Shown in pieces: positions 6,918-12,456 of a stretch of 12,726 bases of DNA. The notes under the pieces are model-generated. The model did not search any database. It was not told the origin of the DNA and worked only from the letters and a program-made list of their open reading frames with translations. A program made the translations under genes and the position numbers. The number at the start of each line of letters is the position of its first letter. The first letter of the stretch is position 1. Source of the DNA: a candidate division TA06 bacterium. GTDB taxonomy: Bacteria; Hydrothermota; DG-26; E44-bin18; JADFOU01. The stretch covers positions 1 to 12,726 of the forward strand of contig JADFOU010000028.1 in the NCBI GenBank assembly GCA_022562655.1. Direction: 5' to 3'.

Positions 6918-6950
6918 GGTTAAATTATATCATTTAACCATTTAACCAAT
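6918..6950. repeat. TTTAACC-type repeat overlapping the rimI stop
   Basis: Adjacent CATTTAAC-like units occur in both orientations. The rimI stop codon (6942-6944) lies inside the unit, read as GGTTAA on the - strand. Confidence 0.6.
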
Positions 6951-7499
6951 TTGTAATAACATCACAAGGGCATCTTCACTTTCTAACTTGTAGTATTCTT
7001 TTTGGATGGCAATCTCTTTAAATCCGAATTTTTGATAGAGGCGAATGGCTGGATCATTGGAGATCCGCACTTCCAGGGTAGCCAACTGGACTCCCCTCTT
7101 TTCTCCCCGTTCGAGAAGTTCCTGGAGAAGTTTCTCCCCAACACCCTGTCGTCGGAATCTTTCCTCAACAGCTGCATTTCCTATGTGAAGTTCATCAAAA
7201 ACAAGCCACGCAACCGCGTAGCCCACAACATGATTCCCCGAATTCGGAGTGCGAAGTGCGTCCGCCTTAGGCGGACGAATTCCCTCTTCTACATTCCGAA
7301 TTCCAGTAAGGGCAACAAGGGTAATGGAGTTTTCATTCCGAATGTCCTCAAGAAAGACATGAGTCGGCCAAGGGGTCTTAAAGGAGGACTGTTCAATCTG
7401 TAAAATTGAAGGGAGATGGCGGATCTCCATATCATCAATGTGAAGATTGGTAATTGGTGATTGGGTATTGGTTAAATGGTGTTTTGTCTTGAGTTCCAT
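6942..7499 (-). CDS. rimI: RimI-type GNAT N-acetyltransferase
   Basis: The protein has 185 residues; E. coli RimI has 148. The GNAT fold is clear: LPSILQIEQSSF-TPW (29-44), VVGYAVAWLVFDELHIGNAAV, the acetyl-CoA loop RRQGVG (117-122), and LEVRISNDPAIRLYQKFGF (142-160). RimI acetylates the N-terminal amine of ribosomal protein S18, and its gene is often next to tsaB as here. The extra length has two visible sources: about 20 N-terminal residues translated from a heptad repeat, and an insertion at about residues 68-89 from a palindromic element giving RPPKAD. ATG 7499 is preferred over ATG 7430 because the later start would remove the first beta strand. No good ribosome site is visible, and the stop is repeat-derived. 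Confidence 0.9.
   Translation of the reverse strand: MELKTKHHLTNTQSPITNLHIDDMEIRHLPSILQIEQSSFKTPWPTHVFLEDIRNENSITLVALTGIRNVEEGIRPPKADALRTPNSGNHVVGYAVAWLVFDELHIGNAAVEERFRRQGVGEKLLQELLERGEKRGVQLATLEVRISNDPAIRLYQKFGFKEIAIQKEYYKLESEDALVMLLQIG
7240..7282. repeat. Palindromic element inserted in frame in rimI
   Basis: A perfect palindrome with 8-bp arms (7260-7267, 7269-7276) is nested within a second pair, GAATTCG (7240-7246) and CGAATTC (7276-7282). The core TCCGCCTTAGGCGGA recurs in tsaB at 7812-7826. It encodes PPKAD within the extra loop of RimI. Confidence 0.65.
7447..7481. repeat. Heptad tandem repeat at the 5' end of rimI
   Basis: Five 7-bp units based on TTGGTNA run from 7447 to 7481 on the + strand. 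They lie within the predicted N-terminal codons of rimI. Because 7 is not a multiple of 3, a change in copy number would shift the reading frame from ATG 7499. Confidence 0.65.
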
Positions 7500-7528
7500 T
7501 TAACTATTTAACCATTAACTGTTTAACC
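7497..7528. repeat. Octad tandem repeat bridging tsaB and rimI
   Basis: Four units near CATTTAAC span the rimI start codon, the 23-bp spacer and the tsaB stop (7523-7525, read as GGTTAA on the - strand). Confidence 0.65.
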
Positions 7529-8260
7529 AACCTCAACCTGTGAAGGTCGGATGTATAGGGGTTCAAGTTTTTCCACATCTTCCACCTCTCCCTTCTTAAG
7601 CTTGAGTAACCCAAGACTGGCAACGATAGTAGGCGAGGGAGCAAGGGGATTTGGGGAAAGGAGATGGGCCTTCTCTCCGAAATGATCAGTAATCATCTTG
7701 CCATAAACCTCCACTCCCGTCCCGATGAAGAGGGTCTTCTCATGAATCTTCTCAAAAAGAGCATGGGGGGGGAGTACCCAAAAGTCGGATGTCCGCTCTA
7801 AAGTGCCACAGTCCGCCTTAGGCGGATTGCCTGTGTTCCCTTTCCTTCTATAGAAGGCGGCATAGACCTCCCCTTTCCGTGCATCCAGGATAGGGCAGAT
7901 TTGAAGTTTGGAATTCGAAATTTGGCCCTGAACTTGTTTCAGGGTGGAATGAATTGAATGAGCGAGGGCATCCAGGGTGGGAACAGATAGAAGGGGGGTT
8001 TCAGTCGCCACGGCAAACCCCTTAGCAGCGGCAAGACCCACACGAAGCCCTGTAAAGGAACCCGGTCCGATGGAGATGGAAATGCCATCCATCTCACGGA
8101 TGTCCAAATGGAGTTCCTTCAAGAGAGAATCGAGGGATGAGAAGAGGCTTTCAGAATCTGCCCTCTTCTCATGGATGGTAAATTCCCCCAAAACCCTCTC
8201 TTCATCGACAAGACCGACCCCCCGCACGGGGGTAGCGGTTTCAATCCCAAGAACGATCAT
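7523..8260 (-). CDS. tsaB: tRNA t6A biosynthesis protein TsaB
   Basis: The protein has 245 residues; E. coli TsaB has 231. It has an ASKHA-type N-terminus (VLGIETATPVRGVGLV), the family motif GPGSFTGLRVGLAAAKGFA (65-83), VPTLDALA and ILDARKGEVYAAFY. TsaB scaffolds TsaD and works with TsaE to transfer threonylcarbamoyl to A37 of ANN-decoding tRNAs; tsaE is next door, tsaD is outside the window. Two loops look inserted: about residues 106-121, carrying a CCCTGAA palindrome, and about 141-160, carrying the PPKAD palindrome also found in RimI. Both keep the frame. ATG 8260 has only a weak ribosome site. The stop falls in a TTTAACC-type repeat, so the last residues EVG may be repeat-modified. Confidence 0.94.
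   Translation of the reverse strand: MIVLGIETATPVRGVGLVDEERVLGEFTIHEKRADSESLFSSLDSLLKELHLDIREMDGISISIGPGSFTGLRVGLAAAKGFAVATETPLLSVPTLDALAHSIHSTLKQVQGQISNSKLQICPILDARKGEVYAAFYRRKGNTGNPPKADCGTLERTSDFWVLPPHALFEKIHEKTLFIGTGVEVYGKMITDHFGEKAHLLSPNPLAPSPTIVASLGLLKLKKGEVEDVEKLEPLYIRPSQVEVG
7807..7835. repeat. Palindromic element inserted in frame in tsaB
   Basis: The core TCCGCCTTAGGCGGA (7812-7826) is identical to the one in rimI; outer CACAG (7807-7811) pairs with CTGTG (7831-7835). On the coding strand it gives PPKAD, as in RimI, in an apparent surface loop. Confidence 0.65.
7926..7944. repeat. CCCTGAA palindrome inserted in frame in tsaB
   Basis: CCCTGAA (7926-7932) and TTCAGGG (7938-7944) flank a 5-nt loop. 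A 17/19 copy is in the third HD gene (3309-3327). The encoded TLKQVQG sits in a TsaB loop that the E. coli protein lacks. Confidence 0.55.
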
Positions 8261-8267
8261 TTAACAC

Positions 8268-8308
8268 CAGTTGCAGAAGGCAGTAGCAGTAGCAGTTGAC
8301 TGCAACTG
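8268..8308. repeat. Inverted repeat between tsaE and tsaB
   Basis: CAGTTGCAG (8268-8276) and CTGCAACTG (8300-8308) form a perfect 9-bp stem around a 23-nt loop containing GCAGTA repeats. There is no T-run on either strand. On the - strand it lies directly upstream of the tsaB start. Confidence 0.5.
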
Positions 8309-8338
8309 CCTCGTGCCACTGCCACTGAAATTTTCCAT

Positions 8339-8357
8339 TTTACATTTTTAATTGTAA
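8339..8357. repeat. AT-rich palindrome at the 3' end of tsaE
   Basis: TTTACA and TGTAAA flank an AT-rich centre. The tsaE stop (8340-8342) and its last codons fall in this palindrome, another case of a repeat forming a gene end. Confidence 0.45.
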
Positions 8358-8798
8358 ATTTCTTTCAAAAGGGATGATCTCGATCTCCCTTTCATTTTCC
8401 TTCTGTCGAAGGAGATGGATCTCAATTCTCTGAGTAGGAAGAAGATCCTTGATCTTCTCAGACCACTCGATGAGGGTGATCCCTTGATCATTAAAATACT
8501 CTTCGTAGCCCAGGTTCAAGAACTCTTCTCTCCTCTCAAGGCGATAGAGGTCGAAGTGATGAACCGGTACTCTCCCTTCATAAGTTGTAATGAGGACGAA
8601 GGTAGGGCTTGTCACCTTCTCCTGAACTCCCAAACCCTCACAGATTCCTTGAATCATAGTGGTCTTTCCACTCCCCAATTCACCTGTGAGGGCGACAAGA
8701 TCCCCTGATCTCAGCACCTTCCCCAGAGCTATTCCCAGTTTTTTTGTATCTTCCGGAGAATGAGTTGTCCATTTTAAATCATTCCCGATTGCGCTCAT
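8340..8798 (-). CDS. tsaE: tRNA t6A biosynthesis ATPase TsaE
   Basis: The protein has 152 residues, normal for TsaE. It is a P-loop ATPase with Walker A GELGSGKT (39-46), the family motif SPTF (64-67), HFDLYR (81-86) and EWSEK (111-115). It binds the TsaB-TsaD complex and its ATPase cycle supports multiple rounds of t6A formation. ATG 8798 has an AAGGA ribosome site about 7 nt upstream. It overlaps the coaX 3' end by 20 nt, which implies co-transcription and probably translational coupling. About 80 nt separate it from tsaB. Confidence 0.95.
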   Translation of the reverse strand: MSAIGNDLKWTTHSPEDTKKLGIALGKVLRSGDLVALTGELGSGKTTMIQGICEGLGVQEKVTSPTFVLITTYEGRVPVHHFDLYRLERREEFLNLGYEEYFNDQGITLIEWSEKIKDLLPTQRIEIHLLRQKENEREIEIIPFERNLQLKM

Positions 8799-9540
8799 AA
8801 AGAATCCTTAAACCTTCCAGAGTGAGATGTTCCTCCTTCCTCACCCCTTTGAGGTCGTCAGCAATCAGAGGGAGAAGCCCCCCTGTGGCGACAACCCTCA
8901 TTCTCCCGTCTCCCAGTTCCCTCCGGATTCTCTGAATAATCTCTTTGATCTGTCCCAAGGTGCCATAAAGGACACCCGACTGGATAGAGGTCTCGGTTGT
9001 TTGACCGATGACCTTTTGGGGAAACCGAAGTTCAACCTGAGGGAGACGCGCGCCCACTCGGACAAGGTGATCTGCAGATGTTTTGAGTCCCGGAGCGATC
9101 ACTCCTCCTAAATATTTTCCCTCTTTTGAGATGACATCAAAAGTCGTTGCCGTCCCGACATCCAGAGCAATGATGGGTCCTCCAAATTTTGTATAGGCGG
9201 CCACGGCATTGGCAATTCGATCGGACCCCACTTGAGAGGGGTCATGATAGAGGATCTCAATTCCTGTATTGATCTTGTGGGAGACAGTCAGGGGCTTGAG
9301 ATGTAGAAAACTTCGAGCCATCGCTTCAAATGAAGATGTAAGGGAAGGGACGACAGAGGAGAGGACAACACCCGTGATATTCTTTACCCTTGAATTACCA
9401 ACAAGTTCCTGAACAAGAATGGAGCACTCGTCCGAGGTGATGGCGGGTCGAGTGGTAAGCCTCCGAGTCGAAAGGAGTTTGGATTCCCGGTAGAGACCCA
9501 GAATGACATTGGTGTTTCCAATGTTTATGGCTAAAAGCAT
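8779..9540 (-). CDS. coaX: Type III pantothenate kinase
   Basis: The protein has 253 residues, normal for CoaX. Visible landmarks are the N-terminal INIGNTN loop, VLSSVVPSLT, YHDPSQVGSDRIANAVAAY with the catalytic-type Asp (D107), ALDVGTATTFD with the cation-site Asp (D127), and GGVIAPG. It phosphorylates pantothenate, the first step of CoA synthesis, and type III kinases are not CoA-inhibited. Residue 6 is Asn where the motif usually reads DxGNT, a possible loss of a phosphate-loop carboxylate. ATG 9540 has no clear ribosome site. It is followed by tsaE with a 20-nt overlap. In many genomes birA and coaX are adjacent; here about 480 bp intervene. Confidence 0.96.
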   Translation of the reverse strand: MLLAINIGNTNVILGLYRESKLLSTRRLTTRPAITSDECSILVQELVGNSRVKNITGVVLSSVVPSLTSSFEAMARSFLHLKPLTVSHKINTGIEILYHDPSQVGSDRIANAVAAYTKFGGPIIALDVGTATTFDVISKEGKYLGGVIAPGLKTSADHLVRVGARLPQVELRFPQKVIGQTTETSIQSGVLYGTLGQIKEIIQRIRRELGDGRMRVVATGGLLPLIADDLKGVRKEEHLTLEGLRILYERNRE

Positions 9541-9590
9541 CGGTCAATTTTTTATCCGATGAAATATGTTGAATCCACTGACTCTTTCTG

Positions 9591-9875
9591 TTATCCCGAA
9601 TTCCTTTCCACAATACGGCCACAAGAGAGGTGAATAGCCCGCTGATCACCCCGAGATAGAGGGGAGAGCCGAAGCCAATCCGTATGAATGCCAAATCTGC
9701 CCTGGAAAGAGAGGAGCCAGGAACTCAAAAACACTAAAAATGACGTCATCCCAAAAGCCCTGCCGGTGAGGGCAAACCTTTTCTTGAGATGTAGGATTGA
9801 GCGGCACCGATGACAAAGTCCCAGATAAGTTTCCATTCGATCCAGAGAATTTCCGATTCGAGCACAAGGATTCAT
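9591..9875 (-). CDS. Doubtful small ORF with one hydrophobic segment
   Basis: ATG 9875 follows a strong ribosome site, GAGGAGG, a few nucleotides upstream, and gives 94 residues. Visible features are a CHRC pair near residue 21, several basic residues, and one hydrophobic stretch (TSFLVFLSSWLL, around residues 43-56). No family is recognised. The second half reads less like protein than another frame in the same stretch, so the real gene may be shifted or decayed. It lies between birA and coaX in the same orientation. Treat it as a candidate only. Confidence 0.3.
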   Translation of the reverse strand: MNPCARIGNSLDRMETYLGLCHRCRSILHLKKRFALTGRAFGMTSFLVFLSSWLLSFQGRFGIHTDWLRLSPLSRGDQRAIHLSCGRIVERNSG

Positions 9876-9981
9876 TTCCTCCTCGAATAAATTCTTCTCG
9901 TTTAAACTATTATTCTCCACAATATTTCTAATTCGTGTCGAGGTGATTACTCCCTACTGAAATTTGGGTATACATCTGGTT

Positions 9982-10016
9982 ACTGAACACTGATAACTGA
10001 CAACCGACTACTGTCT
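9982..10016. repeat. ACTGANN heptad tandem repeat after birA
   Basis: Five consecutive 7-bp units start with ACTGA or a one-base variant (+ strand). The array begins 5 bp beyond the birA stop codon and resembles the short tandem heptad repeats known from cyanobacterial genomes. Confidence 0.65.
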
Positions 10017-10021
10017 TTTGG

Positions 10022-10807
10022 TTATCTCACCAATCGAGCTTCCCCTGCAACAACTCGTTGAATGAGACCGCTATCTAACCGCAAAACGAGCCTCCCTTCC
10101 TCATCCAAGTCGATCACTTCTCCTTCTAAAACCTTCTCTTTCAGATCCACAGTGACACGCTTTCCGATGAAGTAGGAGAAGCCTCTAATTTTCTCCAGAA
10201 GTTCCATTGTCTCTTCCTTGAGGAAGATGATGTAGTTCTCTTCAAACCGCAATAACAATTCCTGTAATAAGAGTGTTTTGGATATGGGGCGATCCAATTC
10301 CAAATGGAGGGAGGTAGACGTTTCTTCTAAATCAAGGGGAAAATCGGATTGATTCACATTGAGCCCAATGCCTATGATGACAAGATTGCTATTATTCTCC
10401 CTGGTCTCAAGGTCGGGGAGGATTCCGCAGACCTTCTTCCCATTGATAAGGACATCATTGGGCCACTTGATGGTGGGAAGAAGAGAAGTAGTCCTGCGAA
10501 TCGCCTCGGTGACACTGAGAGCAGTGAGAAGGGAAAGAAACGGAACCTTCTGGGAAGGGATCTTTGGATGGAGAATGAGGGATACCCACAACCCTTCTTT
10601 GGGGGAGTGCCAGGTTCTTCCGAAACGCCCACGTCCAGCGGTTTGCTGTTCAGCGATAACTACACTTCCCTCCGGAGCTCCATTTTTGGCGAGGCGCTTT
10701 GCTGTCTCTTGCGTAGATTGGAGGGAGCCAAAAGCGTAAATCTTTTTCCCAAGAAAGGAGGTGGTGAGTCCCTTCTGAATCACTTCGGCATCTAAGATCT
10801 CGTTCAT
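10022..10807 (-). CDS. birA: Biotin--[acetyl-CoA-carboxylase] ligase without DNA-binding domain
   Basis: The protein has 261 residues. The ligase signature GRGRFGRTW (58-66) is present, followed by KWPNDVL (114-120), KKVCGIL and a C-terminal SH3-like part (216-261). It makes biotinoyl-AMP and transfers biotin to the AccB lysine, so it serves the carboxylase whose AccD is in the same gene group. The N-terminal helix-turn-helix of bifunctional BirA is absent, so it should not act as a repressor. ATG 10807 is chosen: QKGL and the ligase fold begin soon after, and a consensus promoter at 10866-10894 would overlap any longer frame. The ATG lies inside one arm of a 13-bp inverted repeat and has no clear ribosome site. 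Confidence 0.94.
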   Translation of the reverse strand: MNEILDAEVIQKGLTTSFLGKKIYAFGSLQSTQETAKRLAKNGAPEGSVVIAEQQTAGRGRFGRTWHSPKEGLWVSLILHPKIPSQKVPFLSLLTALSVTEAIRRTTSLLPTIKWPNDVLINGKKVCGILPDLETRENNSNLVIIGIGLNVNQSDFPLDLEETSTSLHLELDRPISKTLLLQELLLRFEENYIIFLKEETMELLEKIRGFSYFIGKRVTVDLKEKVLEGEVIDLDEEGRLVLRLDSGLIQRVVAGEARLVR

Positions 10808-10866
10808 CAGCGGATTTAGCGGATTGATAGTATTAAATCTCTTGAATCTGTTTAATCCGCTGATGA
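10804..10866 (-). repeat. Inverted repeat enclosing the birA leader and start codon
   Basis: The perfect 13-bp arms at 10804-10816 and 10854-10866 (TCATCAGCGGATT and its complement) flank 37 nt. In the birA transcript one arm includes the ATG (10807-10805) and the other lies near the transcription start, so a hairpin could hide the start codon. The sequence also resembles dispersed repeats. Confidence 0.55.
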
Positions 10867-10894
10867 GATTATCAGAATTTCCCCCTATTGTCAA
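10866..10894 (-). promoter_or_regulatory. Putative sigma-70 promoter of birA
   Basis: Reading leftwards, TTGACA (10894-10889) and TAATCT (10871-10866) are separated by 17 bp. The -35 is a perfect consensus. Transcription would start near 10859, so the second arm of the hairpin lies at the very 5' end of the RNA. Confidence 0.65.
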
Positions 10895-10904
10895 TCTTAA
10901 AGGC

Positions 10905-10959
10905 GGTTAAATAGCAATGGGGTAAATAGTTAAATTTAACCATATAACCATTTAACTGT
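10905..10959. repeat. TTTAACC-type repeat between xerD and birA
   Basis: GGTTAAATAG, GTTAAATTTAAC and CATTTAACTG units follow one another, with both orientations present. The block lies directly downstream of the xerD stop (10968-10970). Confidence 0.55.
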
Positions 10960-10967
10960 GGTGTTTT

Positions 10968-11852
10968 CTATCCCCTCGGATGATACGTTCGGTGGATTTC
11001 CTTGAGGTATTGTCGATCAATGTGGGTATAGATCTGGGTAGTGGAGATGTCGGCATGACCCAACATCTCCTGAACGGAGCGGAGATCAGCTCCTCCCTCC
11101 AAAAGGTGGGTTGCGAAGGAGTGGCGGAAAGTATGAGGGGTGACCCGTTTCTGGATCCCTGCCTGTTGAACAATCTTCTTCAGGATCTTCAAAAAACCCA
11201 TTCGGGAGAGGGGTCTCCCTCGGGCATTGAGGAAGAGGACCTCAGGAACTTGGTTCTTTCCCAAACTCCCACGGGCTTCCTTGAGGTACTTGGTTAGAAT
11301 TCGGAGGGCTGTTGAGTGGATAGGGATCATCCTCTCTTTGGACCCTTTGCCCAAACATCGGACAAACCCTTCGTCAAAGTGGATGTCGCTGATCCTGAGG
11401 GTGAGGAGTTCTGAAATCCGTAGCCCACAGGCATAAAGTACCTCTAACATCGTTTTGTCCCGGAGCCGGAGAGGTGTAGAAGAATCTGGGGTCTGGAGAA
11501 TTGCGAAGACTTCATCCGGATTGAGGACACCCGGGAGACGCTTCCAGAGCTTTGGAGTCTCAGCCTTTAAAGTGGGGTCATAATCAGAGAGTCCCTCGAC
11601 AATGAGGGAACGGTGGAAGACCTTTAGGGTCGTGATATGACGGGAGAGAGTGGCAGGGGAAAGCCCCTTCTTCTTAAGGTGCAATATGAAATCCTCGATC
11701 TCTTGATCCCTGACTTTGGAAATCTTCCTATGAATGTTTTCAAGGAAGCGAAGATATTTTTTTAAGTCTGACAAGTAGGCGGCAATTGTGTTCCTGGATA
11801 AACCGAGATCTACCCGAAGATAGTCCTCGAAACGTAGTAAGATTTCTTTCAT
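10968..11852 (-). CDS. xerD: Site-specific tyrosine recombinase XerD
   Basis: The protein has 294 residues, the usual length. An N-terminal SAM-like core-binding domain (1-90: FEDYLRVDLGLSRNTIAAYLSDL) precedes the catalytic domain with R145 (ACGLRISELL), K169, H240-xx-R243 (HTFRHSFATHLLEGGADLRSVQ), H266 (LGHADISTTQIYTH) and nucleophile Y275. The C-terminus DRQYLKEIHRTYHPR is typical of XerD rather than XerC. With XerC it resolves chromosome dimers at dif, at the septum. ATG 11852 is chosen because AGGTGA lies 5 nt upstream (11863-11858); a longer frame to 11885 lacks this. It is the first gene of the - strand group and has its own promoter. It is a housekeeping protein and not evidence of an integrated element. 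Confidence 0.95.
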   Translation of the reverse strand: MKEILLRFEDYLRVDLGLSRNTIAAYLSDLKKYLRFLENIHRKISKVRDQEIEDFILHLKKKGLSPATLSRHITTLKVFHRSLIVEGLSDYDPTLKAETPKLWKRLPGVLNPDEVFAILQTPDSSTPLRLRDKTMLEVLYACGLRISELLTLRISDIHFDEGFVRCLGKGSKERMIPIHSTALRILTKYLKEARGSLGKNQVPEVLFLNARGRPLSRMGFLKILKKIVQQAGIQKRVTPHTFRHSFATHLLEGGADLRSVQEMLGHADISTTQIYTHIDRQYLKEIHRTYHPRG

Positions 11853-11896
11853 CGGAATCACCTGCATTAAAAAGTCAAATCCCAAAAATACGAGAT

Positions 11897-11912
11897 TTCA
11901 CTTTGAAGTGAA
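11897..11912 (-). promoter_or_regulatory. Palindrome in the xerD leader
   Basis: TTCACTTTGAAGTGAA is a perfect 7-2-7 dyad just downstream of the predicted xerD transcription start. It may be an operator or a 5' stabilising hairpin. Confidence 0.4.
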
Positions 11913-11928
11913 CATGAGTATCTATAAT

Positions 11929-11957
11929 TATATATAACTATTTAAAATAAAAGTCAA
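11929..11957 (-). promoter_or_regulatory. Putative sigma-70 promoter of xerD
   Basis: Reading leftwards, TTGACT (11957-11952) is followed after 17 bp by TATATA (11934-11929), or after 19 bp by TATAAT. The surrounding DNA is strongly AT-rich. The start would be near 11920. Confidence 0.6.
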
Positions 11958-11986
11958 GCAATTTTTAGAATATTTTTGAAAAAGTC

Positions 11987-12015
11987 TTGACAAATAGGGG
12001 AGAGGGCGTTATATT
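11987..12015 (+). promoter_or_regulatory. Strong sigma-70 promoter of the small gene at 12142
   Basis: TTGACA (11987-11992) and TATATT (12010-12015) with a 17-bp spacer are near consensus. It is divergent from the xerD promoter, about 30 bp away. Transcription would start near 12022, giving a leader of about 120 nt that includes the repeat at 12076-12113. Confidence 0.7.
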
Positions 12016-12075
12016 TGTAAATAGAAATATTCGGATATAATTATAACTTTATCTTTATTCCACTTTTGAAGTTAG

Positions 12076-12113
12076 CCAATTTAACCGATCACCATTTAAC
12101 AATTTAACCAATA
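12076..12113. repeat. TTTAACC-type repeat in the leader of the small gene
   Basis: Units AATTTAACC, CATTTAAC and AATTTAACC occur close together, the same family as in the housekeeping spacers, here on the other side of xerD. Confidence 0.55.
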
Positions 12114-12141
12114 TTCCTGTTCACGAAAGGGGGTGAAAGAG

Positions 12142-12309
12142 ATGGAGAAGGTGCTTCACGAGATTCGGATTTTAGAGACCGATAAGGGAATTCGGATCGA
12201 AGTAGAGGGAAAGGGGGCCAAAGAGTGGGCTGAGACATTTGCTGCTGGATTTCCAGGATTTGGAATGGCCTGCTGCTGCGTTCCTGAGCCCAAGAAGAAG
12301 GGAAAGTAG
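12142..12309 (+). CDS. Small cysteine-rich protein of unknown function (55 residues)
   Basis: The frame runs from ATG 12142 to TAG 12307-12309. A strong purine-rich ribosome site (AAGGGGGTGA, 12127-12136) lies 5-6 nt upstream of the ATG, and a near-consensus promoter precedes it. GTG 12133 is an in-frame alternative. The first 30 residues are amphipathic and charged (VLHEIRILETDKGIRIEVEGKG, split here by no gap), reading like two beta strands. The second half has AAGFPGFGMA, then three consecutive Cys (44-46), VPEP and a lysine-rich end. There is no signal peptide. A metal-binding, thiol or membrane-peripheral role can be imagined but is not shown. No family is recognised. The base composition fits the genome to its left, not the GC-rich DNA to its right. 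Confidence 0.7.
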   Translation: MEKVLHEIRILETDKGIRIEVEGKGAKEWAETFAAGFPGFGMACCCVPEPKKKGK

Positions 12310-12320
12310 ACAAAGAAATG

Positions 12321-12367
12321 GGGACGCTTCACATTTTCTCAATATGTCATAATATTAGAAGCGTCCC
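12321..12367. repeat. Perfect inverted repeat after the small gene; terminator or dispersed palindrome
   Basis: GGGACGCTTC (12321-12330) and GAAGCGTCCC (12358-12367) form a perfect 10-bp stem. The 27-nt loop holds a nested 5-bp stem (12341-12345 with 12352-12356). A short TATTTT follows, so it could end transcription, although the loop is long for an intrinsic terminator. It sits exactly where composition changes. Confidence 0.55.
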
Positions 12368-12456
12368 TATTTTCCCGCGAATCAGCAATTGGGCAGGCGG
12401 CGCGAAGCGCTCGCGCGGCGGTTCTTGGTTCAGCACCCTTGCTAGTGCGCGAGGGC

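Larger units (their letters stand above)
9541..10021. other. Spacer between birA and coaX with possible decayed gene
   Basis: It holds a doubtful ORF on the - strand (9591-9875, listed separately) and a heptad repeat (9982-10016). Another - strand frame reads as a plausible membrane segment (GSPLYLGVISGLFTSLVAV, around 9620-9680), and a soluble-looking stretch in that same frame (IEWKLIWDFVIGAAQSY, around 9790-9845) is cut off by stops at about 9720-9750. This pattern fits a frameshifted remnant, but could be chance. Confidence 0.4.

Noticed and set aside
7447..7528. CRISPR-like array
   Set aside because: The units are 7-8 bp, directly adjacent and without spacers; these are simple tandem repeats.
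10349..10795. A 148-codon open frame on the + strand
   Set aside because: It is antisense to birA, whose ligase motifs are unambiguous; low-complexity composition and no ribosome site.
10808..10894. Longer birA reading frame to 10894
   Set aside because: The extra residues are translated from a repeat and would begin inside the -35 hexamer of the predicted promoter.
10968..11852. The tyrosine recombinase as the integrase of a mobile element
   Set aside because: Length, motifs and the C-terminal YHPR ending fit housekeeping XerD, and no att-like duplication or phage gene is nearby.
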